A stretch of 64,000 nucleotides of DNA from Streptoalloteichus tenebrarius (GTDB taxonomy: Bacteria; Actinomycetota; Actinomycetes; Mycobacteriales; Pseudonocardiaceae), in assembly GCF_024171885.1 (NCBI RefSeq), contig NZ_JAMTCP010000020.1, positions 49,770 through 113,769 on the forward strand, written 5' to 3'. Below the pieces are notes generated by a model that ran no database searches, had not been told where the DNA came from, and worked only from the letters and a program-made list of their open reading frames with translations. The number at the start of each line of letters is the position of its first letter. Position 1 is the stretch's first letter. Both the position numbers and the translations under genes were made by a program. This document shows, in pieces, positions 34,017 through 41,371 of the stretch.

Positions 34017-35431
34017 GGTGTCCCGTTGTCTCCTCGATTGATCGCGGCGTAGATGCGGGCCAGGCTGGGCTTGCCGCAATGATCCCGCACCACGTCGAAC
34101 GCCCGCCGCAGCGACGCGGTGTCCTCACGGGGAATGTTGCGGAACAGGACCAGATGCTTGGCATCGGGCAGCGGATTGGCCAACCGCTTGCCCAGGAACC
34201 GGTTGTAGTAGTGCCGGTCCACCCGCGCGATATCACCGTCCTGGGCGGGCAGGAGCAGGGTGTCGGTGCCGGCCTCGGCCGAGTGCACCGCGAACGCGGT
34301 GAGCAGGTGGTCCAGGGTCAGGTAGGCGTAGGTTTCGCGGCCCTCGCGCAGTAGCCATGACTCCCACACCCGCGCGCACTCGGCGTCGCCCGCCTCAGCG
34401 GCGCCGAGAAACGCGATCAGCGCGACGTCGGTGAGCAAGTCGAAGATGTCGCTGTCGATGGTGTGATGGTCGCCGTAGGGCTCGCTCATCGCCGCCAGCA
34501 TGATCTGGCGCTGCTCGGGGAGCCGGCTGACCTTGTCGGTGAGCCGGTAGTGCACCCGCTTGTGGCCGGCGCGGAAGTCGATCCAGTCGGCTGCCAGCTC
34601 GCCGTCCAGCACCGGGGTGAACCCCAGCGCCCCCGACCGCCATACCTGGTCGCGGAAGGTGAGGTAGTGCCGCTGAATCTCGCGGAACAGCCCGACCGGC
34701 GCGGTGATCACCGCACAGGTCGCCGGGTCCAGCTCGGAGACCGGCACGATGCGGGAGTTCTGCCGGGCCACCAGCTCATCCTCGGCATGGTGGTAGGGGT
34801 GACGGCCCTCGGACAAGTACTGCGGGGTGAACATCCGCAGGAACGCCAACCAGGACCGCGAGTTGTAGGACTGGATAACCCGCTCGTGCAGTGACGGCGC
34901 CTCCACCCCGAACACATCGCGGTAGCAGAAAAACCCACCCGGCGTCAGCACGGCCGGCAGGGTGCGCATCATCGCGTGCAGGCCGGGATAGCCGCCGCCG
35001 TAGGAATAGACCTCGTGCAGCAACGCCGAGGCCGAGATGACCTCCACCGGCTCGACCAGCAAGTCGGCGAGGTCCTGGGCGAACCCGTGACGCAACACGC
35101 ACTCCCCGACCCGGTTGAACCGCTCAACAGCCTCGGCCAGCGACCGGGACACCACGCCCGGTGCCTCGATCAACGTCAGCCGCACCCCGCGGTCCTGGTG
35201 AGGCTCGGCGGCGAGTTGGGCGGCAAGGTGGTCCACGGCCGCCCCGCCGCCGGGACCGATCTCCACCACGTGCGGCCGGGCCGCCTCGACCCGGCCGAGC
35301 GCGCGGTGCACCAGCAAGCCCTTCTCCGCGCCGTGCGCGTTGGCCGCCACGTCCAGGTAGCCGGCCTCGGACTTGTGCTCGCGGGCAAAGTTCAGCATCC
35401 CGCGGTCCTCAGCGAGGTCGAAGGCGCGCAC
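34013..35431 (-). CDS. SAM-dependent methyltransferase, large accessory type
   Basis: The 472-residue product has a class I methyltransferase motif I 'HVVEIGPGGGAAVDHLAAQL' near residue 55 and a post-motif acidic residue in 'RLTLIEAPG'. 'VEVISASALLHEVYSYGGGYPGLHAMMRTLPAVLTPGGFFCYRDVFG' (spread over 128-175) supplies motifs II-III. The C-terminal 250 residues are unassigned and may bind the substrate. GTG 35431 is preceded by GAGG inside the end of a small upstream ORF. It is fourth in a five-gene leftward operon ending in the CYTH gene. Confidence 0.75.
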   Translation of the reverse strand: MRAFDLAEDRGMLNFAREHKSEAGYLDVAANAHGAEKGLLVHRALGRVEAARPHVVEIGPGGGAAVDHLAAQLAAEPHQDRGVRLTLIEAPGVVSRSLAEAVERFNRVGECVLRHGFAQDLADLLVEPVEVISASALLHEVYSYGGGYPGLHAMMRTLPAVLTPGGFFCYRDVFGVEAPSLHERVIQSYNSRSWLAFLRMFTPQYLSEGRHPYHHAEDELVARQNSRIVPVSELDPATCAVITAPVGLFREIQRHYLTFRDQVWRSGALGFTPVLDGELAADWIDFRAGHKRVHYRLTDKVSRLPEQRQIMLAAMSEPYGDHHTIDSDIFDLLTDVALIAFLGAAEAGDAECARVWESWLLREGRETYAYLTLDHLLTAFAVHSAEAGTDTLLLPAQDGDIARVDRHYYNRFLGKRLANPLPDAKHLVLFRNIPREDTASLRRAFDVVRDHCGKPSLARIYAAINRGDNGTP

Positions 35432-35438
35432 CGCTGTA

Positions 35439-35597
35439 TCACCTCGGTTCGGTTCGCAGGTTGCGCAGGCCGTCGCGGACGCGACACAGCAGGTCCAAAT
35501 TGGTAGCGGGCAGACGGCTGTTGTCCCATCGGAGGCGGAGCTGCTGGTCGCGGCCGGCGGACCGGAAGCATCCGAATCGGCTGGGTGGGCGCGTCAT
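35439..35597 (-). CDS. Small hypothetical protein (52 residues) coupled to the methyltransferase
   Basis: The frame ATG 35597 to TGA 35439 encodes 'MTRPPSRFGCFRSAGRDQQ', then 'LRLRWDNSRLPATNLDLLCRV' (21 residues, shown here to its Val), then 'RDGLRNLRTEPR'. Codon use is coding-like, and the stop lies 8 bp before the methyltransferase GTG, so translation may be coupled. It is basic, with no membrane segment. I do not recognise the family. It is too short for most gene callers. Confidence 0.45.
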   Translation of the reverse strand: MTRPPSRFGCFRSAGRDQQLRLRWDNSRLPATNLDLLCRVRDGLRNLRTEPR

Positions 35598-35630
35598 CCA
35601 TCGAGTGCTTCGGCCACCGCCGGTACCCAG

Positions 35631-35819
35631 TCAGCCCGATCGCCGCCGAGTGCGTTGCCACTGGCCGAGCTGGCGGATCAGCTCGTCGTTGTCGTCGTGG
35701 CGGCCGGAATCGGCGTTGTCCAGGAAGGTCTCGGCCAGCGCGGCCCGCAACTCGGCTTCGTTGGTGACGACCCGTTCGTCGGGGCGGGCTGGCTGTTGGC
35801 CTGGCCTGTGGCCGCCCAT
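35631..35819 (-). CDS. Small hypothetical acidic/helical protein (62 residues)
   Basis: ATG 35819 follows GGGGAA. The product has a Pro-rich start, a helical middle 'TNEAELRAALAETFLDNADS', and ends 'DNDELIRQLGQWQRTRRRSG'. It lies 33 bp upstream of the 52-residue gene in the same direction. No family is recognised. Because of its position with a methyltransferase and CYTH protein it might be an adaptor or substrate peptide; that is speculation. Confidence 0.45.
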   Translation of the reverse strand: MGGHRPGQQPARPDERVVTNEAELRAALAETFLDNADSGRHDDNDELIRQLGQWQRTRRRSG

Positions 35820-35929
35820 GTCGATTCCCCGTTCGCCGATGGGATGCGGTGTCCTCGCCGGTCAGGGGCCACGGCAGGGACACCGCCGCTGGTGAGGCCG
35901 GGCTCCGGCTCGTCGTCGAGCTCTCGGTG

Positions 35930-36091
35930 CTAACGGACGCGGATGGCCGCCACCTCGCGGCGCAGCTCGTCCCGCTGGCAGCGCACCAGCCGGCGGTGTG
36001 ACCGCCAGGCGTGCAGGCCGTAGCCGGTGCCGGCCACGACGACCGCCGTGCCGACGAACACCCTGATACGCCGACCACGATCTGCGCCCAC
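35930..36091 (-). CDS. Small single-pass membrane protein (53 residues)
   Basis: GTG 36091 to TAG 35930 encodes a basic N-terminus 'MGADRGRRIR'. One hydrophobic helix 'VFVGTAVVVAGTGYGLHAW' and a basic, helical tail 'RSHRRLVRCQRDELRREVAA' follow. A GGGAGG site lies 10 bases upstream. It is the first gene of the leftward operon, divergent from the XRE gene at 36221. Topology is probably N-in or type II; function is unknown. Confidence 0.5.
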   Translation of the reverse strand: MGADRGRRIRVFVGTAVVVAGTGYGLHAWRSHRRLVRCQRDELRREVAAIRVR

Positions 36092-36178
36092 GACATGACG
36101 GCCTCCCGATCGCTACCGACCAGCCCCTTGATGGATGCTCTGCAAGCAGGCTGCTGTGCTTGACTGAATGCGAGCAAG

Positions 36179-36191
36179 CGAACGCGGTTCG
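36179..36191. promoter_or_regulatory. Perfect palindrome CGAACGCGGTTCG upstream of the XRE gene
   Basis: CGAAC-GCG-GTTCG lies 30 bp before the XRE start, within the 129-bp divergent spacer shared with the small-protein/methyltransferase operon. It suits an autoregulatory operator for both directions. Binding is inferred. Confidence 0.5.
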
Positions 36192-36220
36192 TTGTGAAGA
36201 ATTGTCAAGGAGCGCGAGCC

Positions 36221-36595
36221 ATGCCCGGTGACCAGCGGCTCGGGGCGATGCTGCGGCAGATGCGTGAGGCGGCGAACCTGACGCTGGCCGCCGTCGCGCA
36301 CCAAGCCGGCTGCGCCGAATCACTGATCTCCTCCGTGGAAACCGGCCGCCGGCGGCTCCAACCCTGGCTGGCCGACCGGATGGACGGCCTCTACGGCACC
36401 GGCGGGGCGATCAGCGCCCTGCTCGCCGCCTCAACCAACAGCGGCACCGAGGCCCGCGGCGGCGGCGCGCATGCTGTGCGCACCCGGCGGGAAACCGATA
36501 ATCCACCGCGGGGGTGCCGCCACAGACACCGCCCAGGACATGCTGATGGTCCGAACGCCGGAGGGGAGGGTCACGATGCCGGTCTCGCGCCGTGA
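36221..36595 (+). CDS. XRE-family HTH regulator, N-terminal part of a split gene
   Basis: The frame of 124 residues begins at ATG 36221 behind AAGGAG. It has a clear HTH: 'RLGAMLRQMREAANLTLAAVAHQAGCAESLISSVETGRRRLQPWLADRMDGLYGTGGAISALLAAST' (residues 5-71). After residue about 75 the frame becomes meaningless ('RRETDNPPRGCRHRHRPGH'), while the expected continuation appears in another frame from 36471. So this is the DNA-binding half of an XRE-TPR regulator cut by a +1 or -2 frameshift in a GGC-rich stretch. It could still act alone as a short repressor. Confidence 0.75.
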   Translation: MPGDQRLGAMLRQMREAANLTLAAVAHQAGCAESLISSVETGRRRLQPWLADRMDGLYGTGGAISALLAASTNSGTEARGGGAHAVRTRRETDNPPRGCRHRHRPGHADGPNAGGEGHDAGLAP

Positions 36596-37580
36596 GCTGC
36601 TGGCCGGGCTGAGCATCGGGGCGCTCGGTGGCGCGCTGGCCCAGCGCGTCGAGCAGGCGCTGTCCCGGATCGACTTCGGCGGTGACCCGCTGACGGCGTT
36701 CGAGCGGGCCTTCGCCGGGTTCGCCACCGCGGCCCGCTCCCAGCCGCCCGCCCGGTTGATCGACGGCATGACCGGCCAGGTCGCGCTGCTGGACGGGTTG
36801 CGCCGCCGCGCCCCGGCCGCCCAGCGCGGCGCGTACGCGGCCATGCAGGCCCGCTTCGCCGAGTCCCTGTCCTGGCTGTGTGAGGAAGCCTCCGACGCGA
36901 CCGGTGCCCTGTACTGGGTCGATCGGGCCGCGCAGTGGGCTGCCGCAGCCCGCTGGGAACCGATGGTCGGCTACACGTTCGTGCGCCGCTCCATGTTGGT
37001 TGTCAACTTCACCGGCGACGGGCTGCGCGCCGTTGACGCCGCCGCCCCCGTGCTGGACATGCCGGACCTGTCCTGGGTGCGCGGCCTGGCGTGCAAACAG
37101 ATGGCGATGGGCCACGCCCTGGCCGGCGACGCCGACGCCACCGCCCGCGCGCTGGACGACGCGATGCGACTGCTCGACATCCCAGCCCGCGACGACGAGG
37201 CCCACCTCGGGCAGCGCAGCGTGGCCGGCGACGATCTGTACGCGGTGTACCGGACCACCTGCGACATCTACCTCGGCCGCGGCGAAGCCGTGATCACCAC
37301 GCTCCCACCGAGGCTGGACGCGCTGGCCGCCTCCTCACCCCGCACCGCCACCATCAGCAAGGCGAAACTGGCCCGCGCCTACGCCAACGCCGGCCAACCC
37401 GCCGACGCCTGCCGGCTCGCGGCCCACGCCCTTGACGCGGCCGGTCAGGTCGGCTCGCACTCGGCGACAGCCGAGATTCGCCGCACCCTGGGGGTGCTGC
37501 GCCACTGGCGGCACCGCCGCGACGTCGCCGCCGAGATCGCCGACCTCACCCACCGGCTCGACAGCGTCGCCACCGGCTGA
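36471..37580 (+). CDS. TPR-like C-terminal part of the split XRE regulator
   Basis: The frame of about 369 residues has the linker 'VTMPVSRRELLAGLSIGALGG', typical of actinobacterial XRE regulators just after the HTH. Helical TPR-like repeats follow to the end ('YWVDRAAQWAAAARWEPMVG', 'AKLARAYANAGQPADACRLAAHAL'). ATG at 36471, 36540 or 36546 could start it, but no ribosome site is convincing. Either the two halves are separate proteins or the gene is frameshifted. It converges on the S51 peptidase gene with 7 bp between stops. Confidence 0.7.
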   Translation: MLCAPGGKPIIHRGGAATDTAQDMLMVRTPEGRVTMPVSRRELLAGLSIGALGGALAQRVEQALSRIDFGGDPLTAFERAFAGFATAARSQPPARLIDGMTGQVALLDGLRRRAPAAQRGAYAAMQARFAESLSWLCEEASDATGALYWVDRAAQWAAAARWEPMVGYTFVRRSMLVVNFTGDGLRAVDAAAPVLDMPDLSWVRGLACKQMAMGHALAGDADATARALDDAMRLLDIPARDDEAHLGQRSVAGDDLYAVYRTTCDIYLGRGEAVITTLPPRLDALAASSPRTATISKAKLARAYANAGQPADACRLAAHALDAAGQVGSHSATAEIRRTLGVLRHWRHRRDVAAEIADLTHRLDSVATG

Positions 37581-37587
37581 CGCCCGG

Positions 37588-38325
37588 TCAGGAGCCCTTG
37601 TCCCGTTTCAGCCGGGTCACGTCCAACGGCTCCTCGACGATCTCGCCATCCGCGCCGCGCACGACCCGGTACGCGCCCGCGCATGGCCGGTCCGCGATCA
37701 CCGCCGCCAGCCGGTCATGCTCGTATTGCAGGCCCGCTCCAGTATCGGTCGCGTACCCCACAAGGTGGTCCGGGGACTCGGCGAGGAACTGGTGAAACGC
37801 CGCCCGCCGCGCGCCCTCGCCGTAGTGCACCGCGTTGGCGTACGGCACCAGCCCCAGGCCGTCGGCGGTACCGCGGAGACCGCCGTAGGAGTCGGTGATC
37901 ACGCCGGTGTGCCAGCACAGCGACCCGGCCGACTCCCCAGCCAACACCACCCCCGCCCGCCAGCACTCCGCGAGAATCTCCGGTAGCCCATGCGCCCGCC
38001 ACACCGCCAGCAAGTTGATCACACTGCCCCGGTCCACCCAGATCACATCCTGCTCCCGCAGATGGGCGGCCACGTCCGGCACATTCGGGTCCTCGAACAA
38101 CGCCAGATGCGAGGTCCGCACACCGGTGTCGGCGAATGCGGCGTAAAAGGCGTCAATGCTGGCCTGCCGATCACCCGTACCCGTTGACACGAAGCACAAC
38201 CGCGGCCGCGCCGGACTACCGGCCAGGTCGAACGCGTACCGGAACACCGGGCCGGGCCGCCACGGGTTGCGGGCACGGTTAAACCCCATCGAGGTCGCCA
38301 AGATGGTCGGTGCGTCGGCTGCCAC
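37588..38325 (-). CDS. S51-family peptidase (peptidase E/cyanophycinase-like)
   Basis: The 245-residue product has the nucleophile elbow 'VVLAGESAGSLCW' (Ser132) and the preceding 'DVIWVDRGSVINLL', equivalent to the S51 'I...GG.t..ll' strand. 'GLGLVPYANAVHYGEG' holds a likely catalytic His. Family members are serine peptidases that cleave after Asp in dipeptides or degrade cyanophycin. GTG 38325 opens with 'MAADAPTILATSMGF'. The combination with an arginyl-tRNA synthetase nearby is curious because cyanophycin is an Asp-Arg polymer, but no cyanophycin synthetase is present. Confidence 0.82.
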   Translation of the reverse strand: MAADAPTILATSMGFNRARNPWRPGPVFRYAFDLAGSPARPRLCFVSTGTGDRQASIDAFYAAFADTGVRTSHLALFEDPNVPDVAAHLREQDVIWVDRGSVINLLAVWRAHGLPEILAECWRAGVVLAGESAGSLCWHTGVITDSYGGLRGTADGLGLVPYANAVHYGEGARRAAFHQFLAESPDHLVGYATDTGAGLQYEHDRLAAVIADRPCAGAYRVVRGADGEIVEEPLDVTRLKRDKGS

Positions 38326-38350
38326 GCCAATCAGTGTTGCAGCCCACCAA

Positions 38351-38740
38351 TCACGATGTCAGACGACGACGCTGCTCGACCAGCACCCGCATCAGCGGGA
38401 CAGCCTCGTCCACCTGCGCGGCAAGCCCGTTCAGCCAACCGATCGCGTCCCGCACGCCAGCCTCCCACGCGCGGTGGACCCGCTCCCACGCCTCCCCGCT
38501 GCCCTCCAGCGCCACACTGAACCCGTCGATCGCCCGACCTTCGGCATCCACCGCAGCGCGCAACGACCGCACGACACCGCGATCACGCTGGCCGATGCCA
38601 TCACCATCGCCACAGAGCATCCTCACGGCGCGCGGGGTGAGGACTTCCTCGGGTACGCGCCCGGCCCGCACCTGTACGGCACCCTGCGCCGCGCTCCGGA
38701 ACATGGCAGTCGACCGCGTTGTTCGGGACTTCGACGGCAC
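38351..38740 (-). CDS. Hypothetical helical protein
   Basis: The 129-residue frame has a coding-like C-terminal half: 'AAVDAEGRAIDGFSVALEGSGEAWERVHRAWEAGVRDAIGWLNGLAAQVDEAVPLMRVLVEQ' (spread over residues 62-124). This is amphipathic and helical. The first 55 residues look less coding, so the start is uncertain. It lies 25 bp upstream of the S51 gene in the same direction and may be its operon partner. No family is recognised. Confidence 0.35.
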   Translation of the reverse strand: MPSKSRTTRSTAMFRSAAQGAVQVRAGRVPEEVLTPRAVRMLCGDGDGIGQRDRGVVRSLRAAVDAEGRAIDGFSVALEGSGEAWERVHRAWEAGVRDAIGWLNGLAAQVDEAVPLMRVLVEQRRRLTS

Positions 38741-38895
38741 CCACTTCGGTTACGACCCAGCCGCGGTTCGGGCCGCTCTCGTGCACCTTCGCGCGCTCCC
38801 TGTGGCCGAACTCGACCAGGGAAGCGCGCCTGGGACAATGCCTTTAACGCTCAAGTGTCGTGCTGGGATAAGGTGTTCAGGGAAGAAGGGTGTTC

Positions 38896-40653
38896 GTGAA
38901 TCACCACGAGGTGCTGCCGCTGCTCGGCCAGGTCGCCAACGCCGTGTCCGGGGCGATCAACCGCGCACGTCCCGAACTGGCGGGCTCAGACCCCGTGGTG
39001 CGCCGATCCGAGCACTCCGACTTCCAGTCGAACGCCGCACTCGCCCTGGCCAAGCGCGCCGGCGTCAAACCGCGTGATCTCGCCGCCGAGCTGGCCGCCA
39101 CCTTCGACGACGGGCCGATCGGCTCGGTCGAGCTGTCCGGACCCGGCTTCCTCAACATCACCGTGCCCGACAAGGCAGTGTGGGGGCAGGTGTCTGCCCG
39201 GATGGCCGGACCCCGCCTTGGTGTCGGCACCCCAGAGGAGGGGCGGCGCACCGTCATCGACTACTCCGCGCCCAACATCGCCAAGGAGATGCACGTCGGG
39301 CACCTGCGCACCACCATCATCGGCGACAGCCTCGCCCGCGTGCTCGGCTTCCTCGGCGCGGAAGTCATCCGCCAGAACCACCTCGGGGACTGGGGCACCC
39401 AGTTCGGCATGTTGATCCAGTACCTCAACGAGCATCCCGAGGCCACCTGGCGGCGCGACGAACTCTCTGACGACACCTCCGCCGTGTCCGCGCTGGACGA
39501 GCTGTACAAGGCCGCACGCAAGGAGTTCGACGCCGACCCTGCCTTCGCCGACCGTTCCCGGTCACGTGTGGTCGCCCTCCAGTCCGGTGACCCCGCCACG
39601 CTCGCCAGGTGGAAGGAGATCGTCGCCGAATCCGAAAAGGCGTTCCGCGACATCTACGACCGACTCGGTGTGCTGCTCACCCCCGAGGATTCCGTCGGCG
39701 AGTCGTTCTACAACCCCATGCTCGGCGACACCATCACCGAACTCGTCAACGCTGGGATCGCCGTGGACAGCGAAGACGCACTGGTGATCTTCTCGGAAGA
39801 AGTCACCGGCCCCGACGGCGATCCCGTGCCGCTCATGGTGCGCAAGCGCGACGGCGGCTACGGATACGACACCACCGATCTGGCCACCATCCGTTACCGC
39901 ATCCATGACCTCAAGGCCAACCGCCTGCTCTACGTCACCGACTCCCGGCAGGCCCTGCACTTCCGCCTGATCTTCGAGGCCGCCCGCCGCGCCGGATGGC
40001 TGACGGACGCCATCGACGCCGAACACGTCGCGTACGGCACGGTGCTCGGTCCGGACGGCCGCCCGTTCAAGACCCGTGCTGGCGGCACCGTGCGCCTGAT
40101 GGACCTCCTCGACGACGCCGTAGCCCGCGCCCGCGCCGTCGTCGCCGAGAAGAATCCCGACCTCGACCCCGCGGCACTCGACCAGATCGCCGAACAAGCC
40201 GGAATCGGCGCGGTCAAGTACGCCGACCTGTCCACCTCGCGTGTCAAGGACTACGCCTTCGACGTCAACCGCATGGTGTCCTTCACCGGCAACACCGGCG
40301 TCTACCTCCAGTACGCCCACACCCGCATCCGCTCCATCCTCCGCAAGGCGGGCGACCCCGAGGTCACCATCGACCCGACCATCCCGCTGGAGCCAGCCGA
40401 ACGAGCCCTCGCCCTGGAACTGGATGCCTACAGCACCACGCTCGTCGAGGTCAGCGACGCACTCGAACCGCACCGCCTGTGCGGGTACCTGTACGGCCTC
40501 GCCCGCGACTTCACCACGTTCTACGAAGCCTGCCACGTGCTCAACGCCGACGAACCCATCCGCGGCAACCGGCTCGCGTTGTGCCAACTCACGGCCCGCA
40601 CCCTCAAGCACGGGCTCGGCCTTCTCGGTATCGCCGCGCCGGAACGCATGTAG
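38896..40653 (+). CDS. argS: Arginyl-tRNA synthetase, stand-alone accessory copy
   Basis: The 585-residue product contains an N-terminal additional domain, the HIGH motif in 'APNIAKEMHVGHLRTT' and 'VIRQNHLGDWGTQFGMLI'. The class Ia ArgRS replacement of KMSKS is 'FKTRAGGTVRLMDLLDDA', and the C-terminal DALR anticodon domain includes 'YLQYAHTRIRSILRKA'. All ArgRS hallmarks are intact. GTG 38896 is preferred over 38890 because AAGAAGGG lies 5 bases before it. No lysA or other housekeeping neighbour is present, and the surroundings are accessory genes. I take it as a second copy for resistance, regulation or a tRNA-dependent pathway. Confidence 0.92.
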   Translation: MNHHEVLPLLGQVANAVSGAINRARPELAGSDPVVRRSEHSDFQSNAALALAKRAGVKPRDLAAELAATFDDGPIGSVELSGPGFLNITVPDKAVWGQVSARMAGPRLGVGTPEEGRRTVIDYSAPNIAKEMHVGHLRTTIIGDSLARVLGFLGAEVIRQNHLGDWGTQFGMLIQYLNEHPEATWRRDELSDDTSAVSALDELYKAARKEFDADPAFADRSRSRVVALQSGDPATLARWKEIVAESEKAFRDIYDRLGVLLTPEDSVGESFYNPMLGDTITELVNAGIAVDSEDALVIFSEEVTGPDGDPVPLMVRKRDGGYGYDTTDLATIRYRIHDLKANRLLYVTDSRQALHFRLIFEAARRAGWLTDAIDAEHVAYGTVLGPDGRPFKTRAGGTVRLMDLLDDAVARARAVVAEKNPDLDPAALDQIAEQAGIGAVKYADLSTSRVKDYAFDVNRMVSFTGNTGVYLQYAHTRIRSILRKAGDPEVTIDPTIPLEPAERALALELDAYSTTLVEVSDALEPHRLCGYLYGLARDFTTFYEACHVLNADEPIRGNRLALCQLTARTLKHGLGLLGIAAPERM

Positions 40654-40742
40654 CACCTCGTCATCCTTGGTTCGCCATGCTGATCGACATCGAGGGAGGC
40701 CTCTGAGGCCGAAGAAGGGTATTCCCATCGGGGAAGACACAT

Positions 40743-40828
40743 TCTCGTTGTCCCCGGAGGACGATTCCTCGACTGTCGGTCTCCGTCCTCAGAGGACGGT
40801 CGCGGTCGGGTGTTAGTCCACTGAGGAC
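40743..40828. repeat. Intergenic palindromic repeat, copy B
   Basis: This 86-bp element is aligned end to end with copy A at 33136-33219. Shared blocks are TCTCCGTCCTC, AGAGGACGGTC and AGTCCACTGAGGAC. It contains the palindrome GTCCTCAGAGGAC. It lies just beyond argS, so copies A and B bracket the 33.4-40.7 kb island in the same orientation. Confidence 0.75.
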
Positions 40829-41104
40829 TTCCGGGGCGCCTCGGGCCCGACGCTGGCATGGGGCGTGCTCGGTGGGACACCGAGGAACCAGGGCGGGACC
40901 GGCCTTGACGAAGGCCACGTCGTGGTCGATCGCCGCCCCGGCGACATCCTCTGGGGCCGGCACCATCCCGTACCAGGCCCCGCAGGGCCTCTCCACCCGG
41001 GCCCGCAGTAGCTCACTACTGGACAGCCCCCACCCGCCCTGGGGGGCACCCCGTGACCAGCCTATCGGTTGGAGGGGAGCCGGGGCGAGACACGAAGATC
41101 CACA

Positions 41105-41132
41105 TGTGGACAACCGCGAGGGCTGTGGACAA
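41105..41132. promoter_or_regulatory. Second pair of DnaA-box sequences, 19 bp apart
   Basis: TGTGGACAA occurs at 41105-41113 and 41124-41132. Each is the complement of the actinobacterial consensus TTGTCCACA, with 10 bp between. The pair mirrors that at 4267-4294. A DnaA-titrating or regulatory role is inferred. Confidence 0.5.
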
Positions 41133-41371
41133 CTTCGTGCACGAGCGGGTGGTTTGTTCCGCCCATCGTGTGGTCTCAGCGTGTCGCTGCCCGGAACACG
41201 AGGGTCTCAAGCAGAGTGGCCGCAAGCCGGAAGATCACCGCAACCCGCTGCCGCTGTTGCCGCCGCGGCATCTCGTGACGGGCGATCACCTCCATCGCGC
41301 TGTGCGTGAAACCGAGTTCCTGAAAGAACATCCGCGCTGTCGGCACGAGCCTCGGGGAACGCGATCGATCA

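Larger units (their letters stand above)
40654..41371. other. Gene-poor region with repeat copy B, DnaA boxes and a possible remnant
   Basis: About 720 bases hold no intact gene. The repeat at 40743-40828 and the DnaA-box pair at 41105-41132 are listed separately. A leftward frame near 40880-41020 ('RPCGAWYGMVPAPEDVAGA', 'IDHDVAFVKAGPALVP') looks like a piece of an old coding sequence, but I cannot name the family. Confidence 0.5.

Noticed and set aside
37588..40653. A cyanophycin metabolism locus (S51 peptidase with ArgRS)
   Set aside because: No cyanophycin synthetase or isoaspartyl dipeptidase is present, and S51 members have other roles. The link is too weak to call.
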